A stretch of DNA of 64,000 nt from Impatiens glandulifera. Lineage: Eukaryota > Streptophyta > Magnoliopsida > Ericales > Balsaminaceae. The position numbers were made by a program, and so were the translations under genes. The notes beneath the pieces are model-generated. The model saw only the letters and a program-made list of their open reading frames with translations, did not search any database and was not told where the DNA came from. Of the stretch, positions 22,164-33,962 are shown piece by piece (position 1 is the first letter of the stretch; every line of letters starts with the position of its first letter). The stretch is taken from assembly GCF_907164915.1 (NCBI RefSeq), contig NC_061862.1:58258619-58322618 (forward strand), in the 5' to 3' direction.

Positions 22164-22866
22164 TTAAACTTGAGCGTTTCCCACTCTTTGAATGTAATCT
22201 ACCACTTTTTGGTAGTTCAGGATCTTAGAAGGAAGGGGAAAACTCTTACAAAGTTCGTTCAAACGATGACAAAGAAAAGAACTGAGAGGACCATCAAAGC
22301 CGAAGATCTTCTTTCTAGCGACAACCATTCTGACAAGATTCCCGAAGAGGAAGCTTGTCCAGTTCACCGGAACACCCCTGGTGATAGCCACCATGATCTG
22401 AAAGACCTTCGTACAATACTTGTAGGAAGTTTTTTTTAGATAGAAGGGATTTCGAAATGATATCACTTAAAAGAGCATATTCAACCTTCAGAAGGTTTTT
22501 CTTTCCATGAATATCTACTTCAGGGGAATCGGAAAAGACTTTTATCATCGTAATCATTAGGTTAGGGTGAGTGGTAGAGAAATCATCAATACCTTCTGTT
22601 GGGAGATGAAAGAACTCACCAAAAGATTCTCATGTGATCCAAACCATCTGGCCCATTACAACACCAGCAATAACATTATCTTGATAGAAGCTAGCGGTTT
22701 GGAAGAATTCGTTGACAAGTTGTTCATGATAAGTTTCATGAGGGGTGAGGAATCTTCTCAGCCCAGAATCTTTTAGCGATTCGAACATCCTTTGCATGCC
22801 CGGAGATTCAAGAGAGGGTACAGATTGAAAGTCCACTTGAATCGATTTAGGTCGGAAGGGCAGCAT
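22164..22866 (-). pseudogene. Post-pol extra ORF of SIRE-like element 1 (env-like position)
   Basis: A third protein of the element, downstream of pol where SIRE-type copia elements carry an extra (env-like) ORF. Readable blocks in order: SIQVDFQSVPSLESPGMQRM, ESLKDSGLRRFLT, FGEFFHLPTEGIDDF, KKNLLKVEYALLSDIISKSL, KVFQIMVAITRGVPVNWTSF and FPLPSKILNYQKVVDY. A TGA near 22630 and a frameshift at a poly-T run near 22435 break it. From memory, similar proteins (fLPTEGL and VNW motifs) are abundant in retroelements of Gesneriaceae and other asterids and often misannotated as host proteins. I see no clear signal peptide or transmembrane span, so 'env' describes position only. Element 2 lacks this ORF through deletion. 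Confidence 0.6.
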
Positions 22867-23640
22867 TTTGATTTGATGAACAAGGGTTTGAGAGGTTTGA
22901 CTTCTAAAGCAGAGAAAGGAGGAATTTCAAGGATCTTCTAACCTTTTAGAGTGAATGAACCTATTAATACCGGGGTTTTAATCATGAAGAAGAAAACTAA
23001 TGATTACTCCTACTGTCAAGAATTTCAAAAGACAGTTCCCAATAAAGAACATGAAATAGAACGTCTAATACTAAGTGTACAAGCAAAAGATGTCAAAAAT
23101 ATTAGTCATTTCTTGCATAAAGAGAGACACGTGTCTTCAATTCTTTTGAGGAATGGCTGAATTCATTTTTCGGCGGGAAAGAAAACTCAAACAGAAATCA
23201 TTAAAAGACAGTTGTCCGAAAAATCGGAAGATGAAGAGTCTAATTACACTAGTAGTTAGACGTTTTATTCTTCTTTTCACATTTTCAACTTCACTTTTGA
23301 AAATCAGTCTATTAGCGTGTACGTCTAATTATTCTATAACAGCACGTGTGACACGCGTGTCTGATTAGACGTGAGCATCCTCGTGCTCATAACGAAAAAA
23401 AACGTCTAACACTATTAGACGTTTCCGTCTATTAGACGCATCCGTCTAACCAAGCAGGTTAAAATAACCAAGACAATGATTTCATATGAAGATGAAACTG
23501 CTAAGGTAGATGTTCGTCTAAGTAGCTGTGTTTCTCAAACTCTAAATCCTTAGGACAAGTTAAGACCTCCGTCTTTCATATCTGTTCAGTTGCGTTTTGA
23601 ACGATATGTTCCCCCTTAGATTATGCACACAATTACATTA
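22867..23640. other. Element 1 spacer between pol and extra ORF
   Basis: No convincing coding region. It contains further TTAGAC/GTCTAA words, mainly at 23235-23460 (for example GTCTATTAGACGCATCCGTC), outside the LTR. Confidence 0.6.
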
Positions 23641-25024
23641 ATCAAGATCAATAAGACCTAGCATGTTTCTAAAGTGAGAAAACTTAGCTTCCGGAAGAGG
23701 TTTTCGTGAAGATGTCAATAGTTTTGTTGATCTGTAGGAACATGTTCAAGACGGATTTGCTTCTGATTGACGTGTTCTCGGATGAAATGATGCCTGATTT
23801 CAATATGCTTTGTCCGAGAATGCAGAACAAGATTGTAGGATATTGCGATAACACTTGTGTTGTCGTAGAAAATTGGAGATTCATCAGCCTCAATCCCATA
23901 GTCTCTGAGTTGTTGTTGAATCCACAGAACTTGAGAACAACAACTGCCAGCTGCAAGACACTCAGCTTTTGCTGTAGACGTGGCGACTAACGTCTGCTTC
24001 TTGCTAAACCATGTGATTAGACGATCTCCAAGGAACTGGCAAGTTCCACTTGTGCTTTTTCTATCAATTTTGCATCTTGCATAATCTGCATCTGAGAAAC
24101 TAATTAAATTGAAACTGGAATCCTTCGGATACCACAGTCCCACATTTTGAGTTCCCTTCAAATATTTAAGAATACGTTTAGCAGTAGTAAAATGAGAGAG
24201 TTTAGGATCAGCCTGAAATCTGCCACAGACACCAACAACAAATTGAATGTCTGGCCTGCTAGCAGTTACATACAGCAAAGAACGATGAAACCTCTGTATG
24301 CTGTAACATCTACACTTTGGCCACCTTCATCTTTGTCTAATTTAACTGAAGAGCTCATAGGAGTAGTTGCTGCAGAATAGTTCTCCAAACCAAATTTCTT
24401 TAACAATTCTTTGGTATATTTGGCCTGGTTGATGAGAGTTCCGTTTTCCAGCTGACGGATTTGAAGCCCAAAGAAGAATGTAAGTTCTCCCATCATGCTC
24501 ATTTCAAACCTATCTTGCATCAGCTAGGAAAATTTCTCACACAGTTTGGGGTTAGTTGACCCAAAGATAATGTCATCAACATATATCTGAACAAGTAATA
24601 TATGGGAATCTTTAGCAAATCTAAACAGGGTTTTATCCACTATTCCGACAACAAAGTCATGATCAAACAAGAAATTGGTTAAGGTGTCATACCAAGCTCT
24701 AGGAGCTTGTTTCAGACCATACAATGCTTTGTTAAGCCTATAAACATGATTAGGCAAAACATGATCTACGAAACCAGGGGGTTGCTCAACATATACTTCT
24801 TCACTTAATTTTCCATTTAAAAATGCATTTTTCACATCCATTTGAAAAACTTTAAAGTTCTTAAATGATGCATATGCTAGGAAGATTCTGATTGCCTCTA
24901 GTCTTGCAACCGGTGCAAAAGACTCATCAAAATCAATACCTTCCTCTTGTCTGTATCCTTGAGCAACTAAACGAACTTTGTTTCTAATGACTAAGCAATT
25001 TTCACTAAGCTTGTTTCTAAATAC
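23641..25024 (-). pseudogene. Element 1 pol: reverse transcriptase and RNase H
   Basis: On the - strand: RT begins with the AFAPVAR-like region near 24930, then [20 protein letters not shown] (24841), [16 protein letters not shown] and the catalytic [10 protein letters not shown] (about 24600). The thumb and connection follow (LTFFFGLQIRQLENGTLINQ), then RNase H (DADYARCKIDRKSTSGTCQF). Defects: a TAG where element 2 has Lys (about 24522); a frameshift near 24285; and RNase H STAEAEY decayed to STAKAEC. The protein would have copied element RNA into DNA and removed the RNA strand. SIRE lineage is inferred from the Gag and hinge sequences and element size. Confidence 0.88.
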
Positions 25025-26240
25025 TCATCTTGTTCCTATGATTGACTTATCAGTTGGTCTAGGAGTAAAATACCATACTTTATTTCTATCAAATTGGTTT
25101 AACTCCTCTTGCATAGCATTGATCCAATCTGGATCAACTATAGTTTCACCAATTTTCTTTGGTTCAATTTGAGAAATAAATGCAGAGTTGGCAATTTCAT
25201 CTATCAGTTGACGTCTTGTCCTTCGAGGAGAAAAAGGATTTCCAATTATCAGTTCTGGTGGATGATTTTTGTTCCATCTGAAGTTGGAACCAAGAGGATT
25301 GGTCATCTGAACCGGTGACACCGCGACATCCAAACTCTCAACTTCTTGTTGAATAGGAGTTTGCACATCTGGTTGAGCTTCAACAGGATCAGTCACAGGA
25401 TCAGATAGAGCCATCCGCTTGTCCAAGGTTTCTTCTTCTTCACTCACAGACTCAAGACTAGCCGCTTGCAGTCTGTCAGCAAGATCAATGGGTTCATTAG
25501 ATTTGCTCTCAACAGGCTCATCAAAAACTACATGAAGGGATTCTTCAACAGTCTGTGTTCTTTTGTTGTATACTCTGTAAGCCTTGCTTACTGATGAGTA
25601 TCCCAACATAAATCCTTCATCTGCTTTAGCATCAAAAGCAGTCAACTAAACCTTTCCATTGTTATGGATAAAACATTTATACCCAAAAATCTTAAAGTAA
25701 GAGACTGTGGGAATTCTCCCATGATACAGTTCATAGGGAGTTTTATCAAAACGTTTGTTAATTATTGATCGGTTTTGAGTGTAGCAAGCAGTACTAATGG
25801 CTTCTGCCCAGAACCTCTGAAGAACATCTGATTCAGCAAGCATAGATCTCGCTGCTTCTTTCAGAGTTCTCACTCTTCTTTCAGCAATGCCGTTTTGCTG
25901 TGGAGTTTTGGCACTAGACTACTTGTACCTAATTCCAATTTCCTCAAGATAAGATGATAGGTATCTGTTAGTGAATTCAGTTCCCTGATCACTTCTAATA
26001 CATGTGATATTTAGAGATTTCTGATTCTGAATTCCTCTAAATATCCTAATCAAATTTTCAGCAGTTTTATCTTTTGATGGTAAAAATGCAACCCATGTGA
26101 AACGTGAAAACTCATCAATAAAATTTAAGGCAAATCTCATTCCTCCTACACTTTTTACAGGAATTGGACCAAAAGATCCATATGTAAAAGTTCTAGGATA
26201 CGGCTGGATTGTGATTTTCCTTTACTTTTGAACGATGATC
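25025..26240 (-). pseudogene. Element 1 pol: integrase core and hinge
   Basis: Integrase that would insert the element DNA. Core blocks in order on the - strand: FIDEFSRFTWVAFLP (first Asp), CIRSDQGTEFTNRY (second Asp), PQQNGIAERRVRTLKEA (Glu), then KTPYELYHGRIPTV and IFGYKCFIHNN. A hinge region follows ([31 protein letters not shown]) leading into RT. Stops occur near 25919 and 25645. The catalytic residues themselves are still present. Confidence 0.85.
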
Positions 26241-26244
26241 TGTC

Positions 26245-26765
26245 CTATTTGCCTAACTGGCAAGCACTGCAACTCTTGTCCTTTGAAAACTGAAGGTTGG
26301 GTAAATCAATGACTAAATTGTTTGAACAAATGTTGTTGATGGTTTTAAACTTCAAATGGTTCAAACGTTTATGCCATAACCATTTCTGGTCATTCTTGGC
26401 AATCATGCACATAGGATCAGATGTCTCTTTTTGCCAGTTCATTTTATATGAGTTTCCTACTCTACTTATAGTTAATAGAATGTTTCCATCTTGGTCTTTA
26501 ACTAAACATGCATGAGTTTGAAAATCTATTGACAAACCATTATCACATAGTTGACTAATGCTGATTAAGTTATAACATAAGTTGTCAACCAGCAGCACAT
26601 CATTATTATTTAGGTTACCATGGATAATCTTACCCTTACCCATGGTCTTACCCTTCTTGTTGTCACCAAATGTGATCTTAGGTCTAGAGCAGTCTGATAT
26701 ATCAGTGAGAAGCCGTCTGTTTCCAGTCATATGCCTAGAACATCCGCTATCAAGATACCATACAG
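26245..26765 (-). pseudogene. Element 1 pol: protease and integrase zinc-binding domain
   Basis: The aspartic protease active site is visible as WYLDSGCSRHMTGNRR (about 26765-26720), followed by the flap region KGKIIHGNLNNNDVLLV and VDNLCYNLISISQLCDNGL. The integrase HHCC domain follows: HKRLNHLKFKTI (two His) and CSACQLGK (two Cys). The frame is open from about 26730 to 26245. Element 2 has lost this protease through a deletion. Confidence 0.87.
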
Positions 26766-26883
26766 ATTCCTCCAGTCCTTCATTTATTTGTACCTACATA
26801 AATAGATATTTACAATCTTTTGGTACCCACCTTTAATTGGGTCATCGATCAATCAGTCCCTTAGGAATCCATATTTGAGTTAT

Positions 26884-28010
26884 TCAGATGGATTTCCCAT
26901 TTTGTGTTGTGATTAATGCGTATGTTTTTGACTTAGCAGACGACTTTCTGCTAGCCACTGATCCTTTAGTTTTTGAAGAGGATTTTCTTTTAAAATTCCT
27001 TGACTTTGAGTCAGGTTTTAAATTACCAGATCTATTAGCCTTTTCTAGCTTATTCTTAAGCCAACTAACAGTCGGTGGAACATAAACTATTTCATTTTTG
27101 AAAGCAACTTCTTCATGAATAGGATCAGATTCATTGTCAGTCATACTTCCTTTGACAAAACTTATTGGCTTAAGTTTGTCATTTGGCTTTGACTTTTTGC
27201 AGGACAGATTAGGGTCATTACTTTCAAATCCCAATCCGGATCTAGATCCAGTAGGTTTCAACATGCTGATCTGATATTTGACAGCATCCCCTGATCTTGT
27301 CCATGCACTGACAATATAGTTCAGTCTCTTGTTTTCGGACGAAAGAGTTTGATACTGTTCTTTGAGCATCTCATTCTCAGATAAGATCTCTGTTAGGTTT
27401 TCATCAAAAACACATGATTCAGGTTCTTGCTTTGAAGAGAAGGCAGTTGATTCATATTTAACTTTCATTTCATAAAAAGAGTCAGCTAACTTTTTGTACT
27501 CAACATCCATCTCATTGAGTGCATTAGTTAACTCCTCGTTTGTAAATTCTAGTGCAGAGATATCATTTACCTTAGATTGGTCATCTACCATCAGACATGT
27601 TACAGCTTCATTCTCTTTTTCAACAGAAGACTCCTCCGAATCGCTGTCAGCCCATCTGGATTTGTTCTGACTGCAAATGAATGCTTCATGGTTGTTCTTT
27701 GCTTGAGGGCTCACTCCGTGGATCTGGCTGAGCTTATCCCATATTTCTTTTGCAGTGGAACAAGACTTAATCTCACAGAATATCTTCGTGTTGAGAGACT
27801 GGAACAGAATGTTCTTAGCAACATTATCCAGGTTGTTGGTCACTTTATCTTCAGTGGTCCACTCACTTCTTGGCTTTGAAATCTTTATGGGCCATCGGTG
27901 ATGACACTCCACATATCATAGTCAATAGCAGCCAAGTGAGCTTGCATTCTTACCATCCACACATCATAGTTGTCCTTTGACAGAAGAGGAATTTCATTGA
28001 TGCAAGACAT
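26884..28010 (-). pseudogene. Element 1 gag (zinc knuckle missing)
   Basis: The start codon at 28010 gives MSCINEIPLLSKDNYDVWMV and MQAHLAAIDYDMWSVITDGP. A one-base deletion near 27890 shifts the frame; from 27912 to 26884 a single 342-codon frame follows. It has SEWTTEDKVTNNLDNVAKNI, KEIWDKLSQIHG, an acidic segment (SRWADSDSEESS), coiled-coil-like ELTNALNEMDVEYKKLADSF, SGLGFESNDPN and a Lys/Ser-rich C terminus. The middle of the usual Gag, including the CCHC knuckle, is absent: IHGVSPQAKNN passes straight to the acidic segment. The same deletion is in element 2, so it predates this copy. It would need a helper Gag for RNA packaging. Confidence 0.85.
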
Positions 28011-28045
28011 GCTTTAGGTACTTGATGCTTGAGAATAGAAACAGG

Positions 28046-28057
28046 GCTCTGATACCA
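28046..28057 (-). other. Primer-binding site of element 1
   Basis: On the - strand TGGTATCAGAGC, an exact copia initiator Met tRNA site, two bases from the LTR end. Confidence 0.9.
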
Positions 28058-28620
28058 ATTGATAGGATCAGCTTTATCGTTAGAGACGGGGGTCTGACTA
28101 AGGATAAAGGCTTATGAAAAATGGTTTGATAGAAATCATGTTAGGAATTAATATCTCTTTCTATACTACGCAAACTTGTGTAAACACTTAAAACAGATTC
28201 AAGGCGGAATTGTTTACTTGGGTTTGAAGCACAAGATGAAATATGAAAATATGACAGAAATGAAGAACACAACAGTTTGTTTGTGGATGTTCGGAGAAAC
28301 TCTCCTACGTCACCCCTTCTTCCAACCACCGGAAGGATTCACTATAAGATGATAAGAATCAAATACAGTTTACACAAACTTAGCTCACTATTAAACAAAA
28401 CACTTTATGTTCAATTTACAAGATGAAGAATATCACTCAGCTAATATGCTTTGATTCTAGCTTTCTCTGTCAATTCACACACAGTACAATCAGAGAAGCT
28501 TCACAGAATAAGTTCAGTAAGCAAGATGATTGAGTAGTCTCTCTTTCTGCAAAATCGGATTGCTTGTCCGTTTGTATTCGCTTGTTCGTTCTCTTCATTG
28601 TCCGTTGCCCTTAGGATTGA

Positions 28621-28627
28621 TTAAATA
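28621..28627 (-). promoter_or_regulatory. Probable TATA box of element 1 LTR
   Basis: On the - strand TATTTAA, in AGTATTTAATC, downstream of the palindrome array. The same heptamer is at 39961-39967 in element 2. Placement fits a U3 promoter; the start site is not known. Confidence 0.5.
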
Positions 28628-28934
28628 CTGAGCAGGAGCTAACGGTCGAATCTTCAAGAAAAATACGTGGCACTCTTCCATTGGAAAGCCTCCATTGTAC
28701 ACAACAGGTTCTGAGCACAAGGATCGTGGCCGTACCGAACTGGTAGTGCGTCGAATATTCCATCAAGGATGTACCTGCAAAACGGGTAATGTGAGGAAAA
28801 TTCTCTTATGTGTCATTCCTTGATTGGATGCATATAGCTGTTGTACTAATCCTCACTGGAAAGTGGAGCAGGAGTAGGGTACAACTATAGCACGTGGGTA
28901 GGAGAAATGCTAGATTCAAGCGTACTGCTTAAAC

Positions 28935-29990
28935 AGAGCATTAGACGTATTTCAGTTAGACGTATTTGTGAAAATCAGTCTAATGAAATAAGTCAACTTC
29001 TTCTAATGAAAAACGTCTATTAGACCGCCTGGTCTAATAGAATTAGACTCGCGTCTAATTACAATAACCATTAGACGGGTACATCTAACTCCATTGAGTT
29101 AGACTACACGTCTAATTCCGGTTCTCCCTCAGACTAATCTGAAGAAGTTAGACTCACGTCTAACTTTCACTAATTAGACTACCCGTCTAATTATTCAATA
29201 ACCATTAGGCCGACACGTCTAATTCCGATGAGTTAGACTGACGCGTCTAATTCCGGTTCTACCTTAGACTAATCTGAAGGAGTTAGACTCACGTCTAACT
29301 TTCACTAATTAGACTACTCGTCTAATGATTCAATAATAATTAGACCGACACGTCTAGCTCCGATGAGTTAGACTGACGCGTCTAATTCCGGTTCTACTTC
29401 AGACTAATCTGAAAGAGTTAGACTCACGTCTAACTTTCACTAATTAGACTACCCGTCTAATTATCAAATAACCATTAGAATACCACGTCTAACTCCAATG
29501 AGTTAGACTGGCACGTCTAATTCCGCGTATTCATTAGACTATCTGTCTAATTCTTTACGTCTATTAGACTTACACGTCTAACTCCGATGAGTTAGACTGT
29601 ACGTCTAATTCCATTAGACTCGCGTCTAATTCCGTGTATTCATTAGACTATCCGTCTAATTCTTTACGTCTATTAGACTTACACGTCTAACTCCGATGAG
29701 TTAGACTGTACGTCTAATTCTATTAGACTCACGTCTAATTCTATTAGACTCAAGTCTAATTCTATTAGACTCACGTCTAATTCCGTGTATTCATTAGACT
29801 ATCCGTCTAATTCTTTACACATCTATTAGACTTACACATCTAACTCCGATGAGTTAGACTGTACGTCTAATTCTATTAGACTTGCGTCTAATTCCATTAG
29901 ACTTACGTCTAATTTAATGCGAATGGAGATCAAAATTAGTCTAATGACCCTCATTAGATCCAAGTCTAATGACATGTAGTCTTAATACAC
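28935..29990. repeat. TTAGAC...GTCTAA palindrome array, element 1 5' LTR
   Basis: Same array type as at 20550-21720, but with a different number and order of units, so the two LTRs of one element have already diverged by repeat gain or loss. The run TTAGACTCACGTCTAATTC recurs near 29730-29790. Confidence 0.92.
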
Positions 29991-30077
29991 CTGTATCAAA
30001 ACTCATAAATTATTTCATCATCAAAATATCAGTGGTTAAATTATTTCAACACTTAGTCAAATTAATTTGACCCAACA

Positions 30078-30670
30078 TGGACATTTCCACGAAGCCGCTC
30101 CCCCAAACTAAGTTTTTTTACTCTAGAAATATTTTAGATCTTCTAGATTTGAATTAATCTAGTATGCATAAATTTAGGGGGAATTTGTTGATAAGATGAT
30201 AAGTCAGACGTGTTGACACAAATGTTCTCAACCATGCTGAAAGAACAGTCGGTTGATGACATTGTACATCATCTAACTAGTCTTAAGCCCGAGTGGAGCA
30301 ACTATATCAAAGACGTTGATGCTGTTAAAAAGTGGGAAAACAACGGTAGAGGGGGAAGAACAAGTAGGGGAAGCCTAGTAGAGGAGGAAGGGGAGGTTGG
30401 GGAAGCCTTCTCCTCTGAAGAGATGTCTAAAATATAGTATTGTATAGTTAAGGATATAATTAGATTTTTCTCCATATTTAACCTCATCCTTTAAAGTTTG
30501 ATCTTCACAGCTTGTTTCAGTTCCTTTTTCAGTTAAATTGCCAATGACAAATCCTATAGTCTTAAGCTTGCCTTTCATCGGGTTCAACTTTTCATTGGCC
30601 TTATCTGGGTTGTCATAGTCAAATCCTAAACCAGATTGTATCTGGCAAACCTCAGCAGACTGATTTTACT
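30078..30670 (+). mobile_element. Continuation of the gag-only element: tail, PPT and 3' LTR
   Basis: Resumes the sequence interrupted at 20056: TGGACATTTCCACG matches 17567-17580. A polypurine tract (30170-30185) precedes the LTR start at 30186 (TGTTGATAAG). The LTR again contains antisense gag: on the - strand 30440-30655 reads NPMKGKLKTIGFVIGNLTEK and EDQTLKDEVKYGEKSNY. A short + strand frame (30210-30437) in the LTR has no recognised relatives and is probably chance. The LTR is truncated near 30665. Confidence 0.78.
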
Positions 30671-31390
30671 CTAGATGGTGTTCTCTTAGAGCTTGTTTGA
30701 TGAAGGAGTTATTGAGATATAACACAGGTTTTATAAAACTCAAATATCATATCAATTATCTAATCAATTAATTTTATCATTTAAATATCAAAACTACCCT
30801 TTAATTAAATTTAATATTATTTTTATTAATTACCTTAAAATAAAAATTAAAACACAATATAAATCCAACTATAACATATCATATTATCTAATATAACATA
30901 TAAATTTTAAATAGTTATACTAAATAAAAAGGTTAATATATTTGAATAACAAACATTAATTAATTTATAAATATAATTCATCTAAATTAAATATTTATAA
31001 ATAAATTTATTCTAAAATAAATATATTGATTAATTTAAGTTAATATTTATTCAATTTAATAAAATAAAAATATTATAATATAATTTAAGAAAAAAATTAT
31101 AGGCAACCTTGTATCAATTAAAATACTAAAATTACCATCTACTTATATATTTTATTTTATATTAATAAAAGTTAATATTAATATATGTATAATTTTTTAT
31201 ATTTATTTTATTATATTTTAAATTTTAATTCAATATAAATTACATTATTTTATTTTAAAAAAGAATTAATATATATATATATATATATATAAAAGAGAGA
31301 GGATGGTATAATAGGAAATAAAAAAAAACTTAGTTTTTTATCAATTCCATCAAACTAGGGTTATTTGAAAAAAAAAACGAATTTATAGAG
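30671..31390. other. AT-rich tract, possible MITE
   Basis: No gene. CTTGTTTGATGAA at 30692-30704 and its near inverse TTCCATCAAACTAG at 31345-31358 could be the ends of a decayed MITE of about 670 bp, but no target duplication is visible. A TA microsatellite lies at about 31271-31292. Confidence 0.35.
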
Positions 31391-33962
31391 AGAAGTAAAT
31401 GATGATATGTATGTAATCATAGAAAATCTTGTGGGACTTCTAATAAGTGGAAAAATATCGAGTTTCATCATTGTGGCCTGAGGGGAAATATCAAGAAAAA
31501 ATGTTTTAAATTGAAGAATGAGAAGAAGAAGAAAACTCAGAACATATCTATTACTTTCAATCACAAAGAAGGTAAAAATCATAATGATGTTGCTATAGTT
31601 GATGATTTCCTTATTGTTTCTTATAATGATGTTAGAAAATATTAATGTATCTTGTGATGAGATGAACTAGATTATAGATAGTGATTCTTTTACTCATTCT
31701 ACATTACGATGAGGTTTTTTTTCCAACATACGAGGCTGTTGATTTTGATATTGGTTGTATGGGAAATACTAATCAAGCTAAATTGGTTGGAATTGGTAAT
31801 TTTTGTGTAGATATGAACAATGACACAACTCTTATTCTAAAAGGGGTTAAGCATATTCCTGATATTCATTTCAATCTTTTATCGGTTGGAAAATTGGATG
31901 ATGAAGACTTCTGTAATTCTTTCTAGTGGTGAATGGAATCTTAAAAAGGGATCAATGGTTATTGCTAAAGGAAAAAAGCTTTCGAATTTATATATTGTTT
32001 GTTCTGAAATATCTAATTGTTACATCAATACTTATGAAACTGATTCTTCTTATGAGTTGTGGCACACATATGTTTGGCTCATATTAGCGAGAAAAGATTA
32101 GATATGTTGGCTAAGAAGAATGTGTTGGGTAGGGTTTCAAATGTGCACTTGAAGAGATGTCTAGATTATTTGGATAGAAAATAATGACGAGTGTCATTTA
32201 GATAATCTGAATCGAAAAGAAAATCAAAATTACTAGACTTGGTGCATTCTAATGTTTGTGGGCCAATAAAGTCAAGATCACTTGGTGGTGTGTACTACTT
32301 TGTAACCTTCATTGATGACTATTATCGAAAGGTTTAGGCTTATACATTAAAGTCAAACGATCAAGTTCTAGACACATTCAAAGTGTTTCAAGTCTCAATT
32401 GAGAGGGAAACTAGAAAAAATACGTGAAGTGTATTCAAACAGATAATGGAGGAGAGTAATTGGCCTTTTGATGAGTATTGCTGACAACATGGTATACATC
32501 ACCAAAAATTGTCTTCGAAATATCGTAGTTAAATGAGTTAGCTAAAAGAATGATTAAGAGACTAGTGAAAATGGTAAGATGTGTGATTTCACAAGCAAAG
32601 TTGCCAAGATATTTTTGGGGTGAAGCTCTAAGTACAGTGTTACATGTGTTAAACCTCACACAATGTGTTCTTTGAACTTTGATATGCCGAACCATTTTGG
32701 AGTGATAAAAATTTCTCTTATGATCATATTAGAGTATTTAGGTGTTTATGCATGTTCCCAAATATGAGAGGTCAAAGTTCAAAGACAAAGCCAAGAAGTG
32801 TGTTTGTCGGCTATGGACCGGATGAGTTTGAATATCGATTCTTTGATCCGATTAATAAAACGTTTATCTGTAGTCGTGATGTTGTATTTATGGAGGATTA
32901 TACCATTGAAGATATTTACAAGGTGGACTAGGTTGTTTCCACTAAAGTAAATGAGGATATGATTGTAATGAATCCAATTTCAGTTGCTCCTAACTCGATA
33001 AACACAAGCAATGATCAAATTGAAAATCAATGAATGTATTTACATGTTGGTAATCTTTTAAATACTAATGATTTTGGTGATGTTGACTTTAGAAGTGAAC
33101 ATAATACTGAAATTGAAAATGAGCAATGCAATAAAAATGTTGAAGAGTCCATGTCTTCTAATGAATTAAAACGCTCTACTCGATAAAGGCGTCTTTCAGT
33201 TAGATACCCATTAAATGAGAATGTATTTTTCACTAATGGTGGAGAACTTAAGAGTTTTCAAGAAGCATTGGAAGTGAAAATAAAAATGAATGGAAGCATG
33301 CAATGGAGGATAATATATTGTCTCTTCGTGTTAATAACACTTTTGAGCTAACAAATTTGCCTAAGGGCGAGAAGGATCTGAAAAATCAATGGCTTTATCG
33401 ATTGAAGCAAGATGAGCATATTTCACAGCCTAAATATAAGGCTCAGTTGGTTGTAAAAAGTTTCTCGCAAAGAAAATGTATTGACTTTGGTAAGATCTTT
33501 TCTCTTGTGGTGAAAATGCAATATATTCATATGGTTCTTTGTTTATCCGATAGTCTTAATCTAGAGGCTGAAGGATATGAAAAATGCCTTTCTTCATGGA
33601 GATTTAGAAGAAAAGATATACATGGAGCAACTAGAAGATTTTCAATAAAATTAAAGAATACAATGTTTTCAAATTAGTGAAGAGTTGCGACAATGGTATC
33701 AGAAGTTCAGTTCAGTTATGGTTGAAAATGAGTACAAGATGAACAAGACTGATCATTGCATTTTTGTGCAAAAAATCTCTGATGATAATTTTATTATTCT
33801 TCTACACTATATAGATGATATGTTGATTGTTGGAAGAAATATTTCTAAAATCAGTGAGTTAAAAGAGACTTTGAGTAAGTCGTTTACCATGAAAAATTTA
33901 GGACCAGCATGTCAAAATTTTGGGATTCAAATTATCCGTGATTGAGATACCAGAAAATTGTA
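31391..33962 (+). pseudogene. Decayed Tork/Tnt1-like copia polyprotein, left part
   Basis: One polyprotein in broken frames. In order: a Gag zinc knuckle (about 31465-31510, CHHCGLRGNIKKKC, with Asn for the His); a degraded protease (IIDSDSFTHST, about 31670); the stretch GVKHIPDIHFNLLSVGKLDD (about 31845-31905) and YELWHT with an H..H domain (about 32050); integrase pieces (FIDDYYRK, QTDNGGE-like near 32440, KLPRYFWGEALST near 32600); a GYGPDEFEYRFFDP hinge (about 32815); and RT (DNILSLRVNNTFELTNLPKG at 33306, then LHYIDDMLIVGRN, where YVDD reads YIDD, about 33805). Element 2 inserted at 33962 within RT. Lineage is inferred from the VKHIPDI and LPKGEKxLKNQW blocks. Confidence 0.85.

Larger units (their letters stand above)
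28060..30077 (-). mobile_element. SIRE-like copia element 1, 5' LTR
   Basis: Complete LTR of 2018 bp. On the + strand it begins TGATAGGATCAGC and ends GACCCAACA, so on its own strand it runs TGTTGGG...CTATCA. U3 is the high-coordinate side and carries the TTAGAC/GTCTAA array; the probable TATA box is at 28621-28627; the low-coordinate side is R/U5. It abuts TGGACATTTCCACG, the interrupted sequence of the gag-only element. Confidence 0.92.

Noticed and set aside
22164..22866. Calling the extra ORF a true envelope gene
   Set aside because: Its position fits, but no signal peptide, membrane segment or known envelope motif is visible; only the neutral description is kept.
24147..24380. Frames on the + strand across elements 1 and 2
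   Set aside because: They are antisense shadows of the - strand pol and gag genes.
30210..30437. 75-codon frame in the gag-only LTR (starts MLTQMFSTMLKEQSVDD)
   Set aside because: Lies in an LTR downstream of a polypurine tract, is disrupted in the other LTR copy (17676-18441), and matches nothing I recognise.
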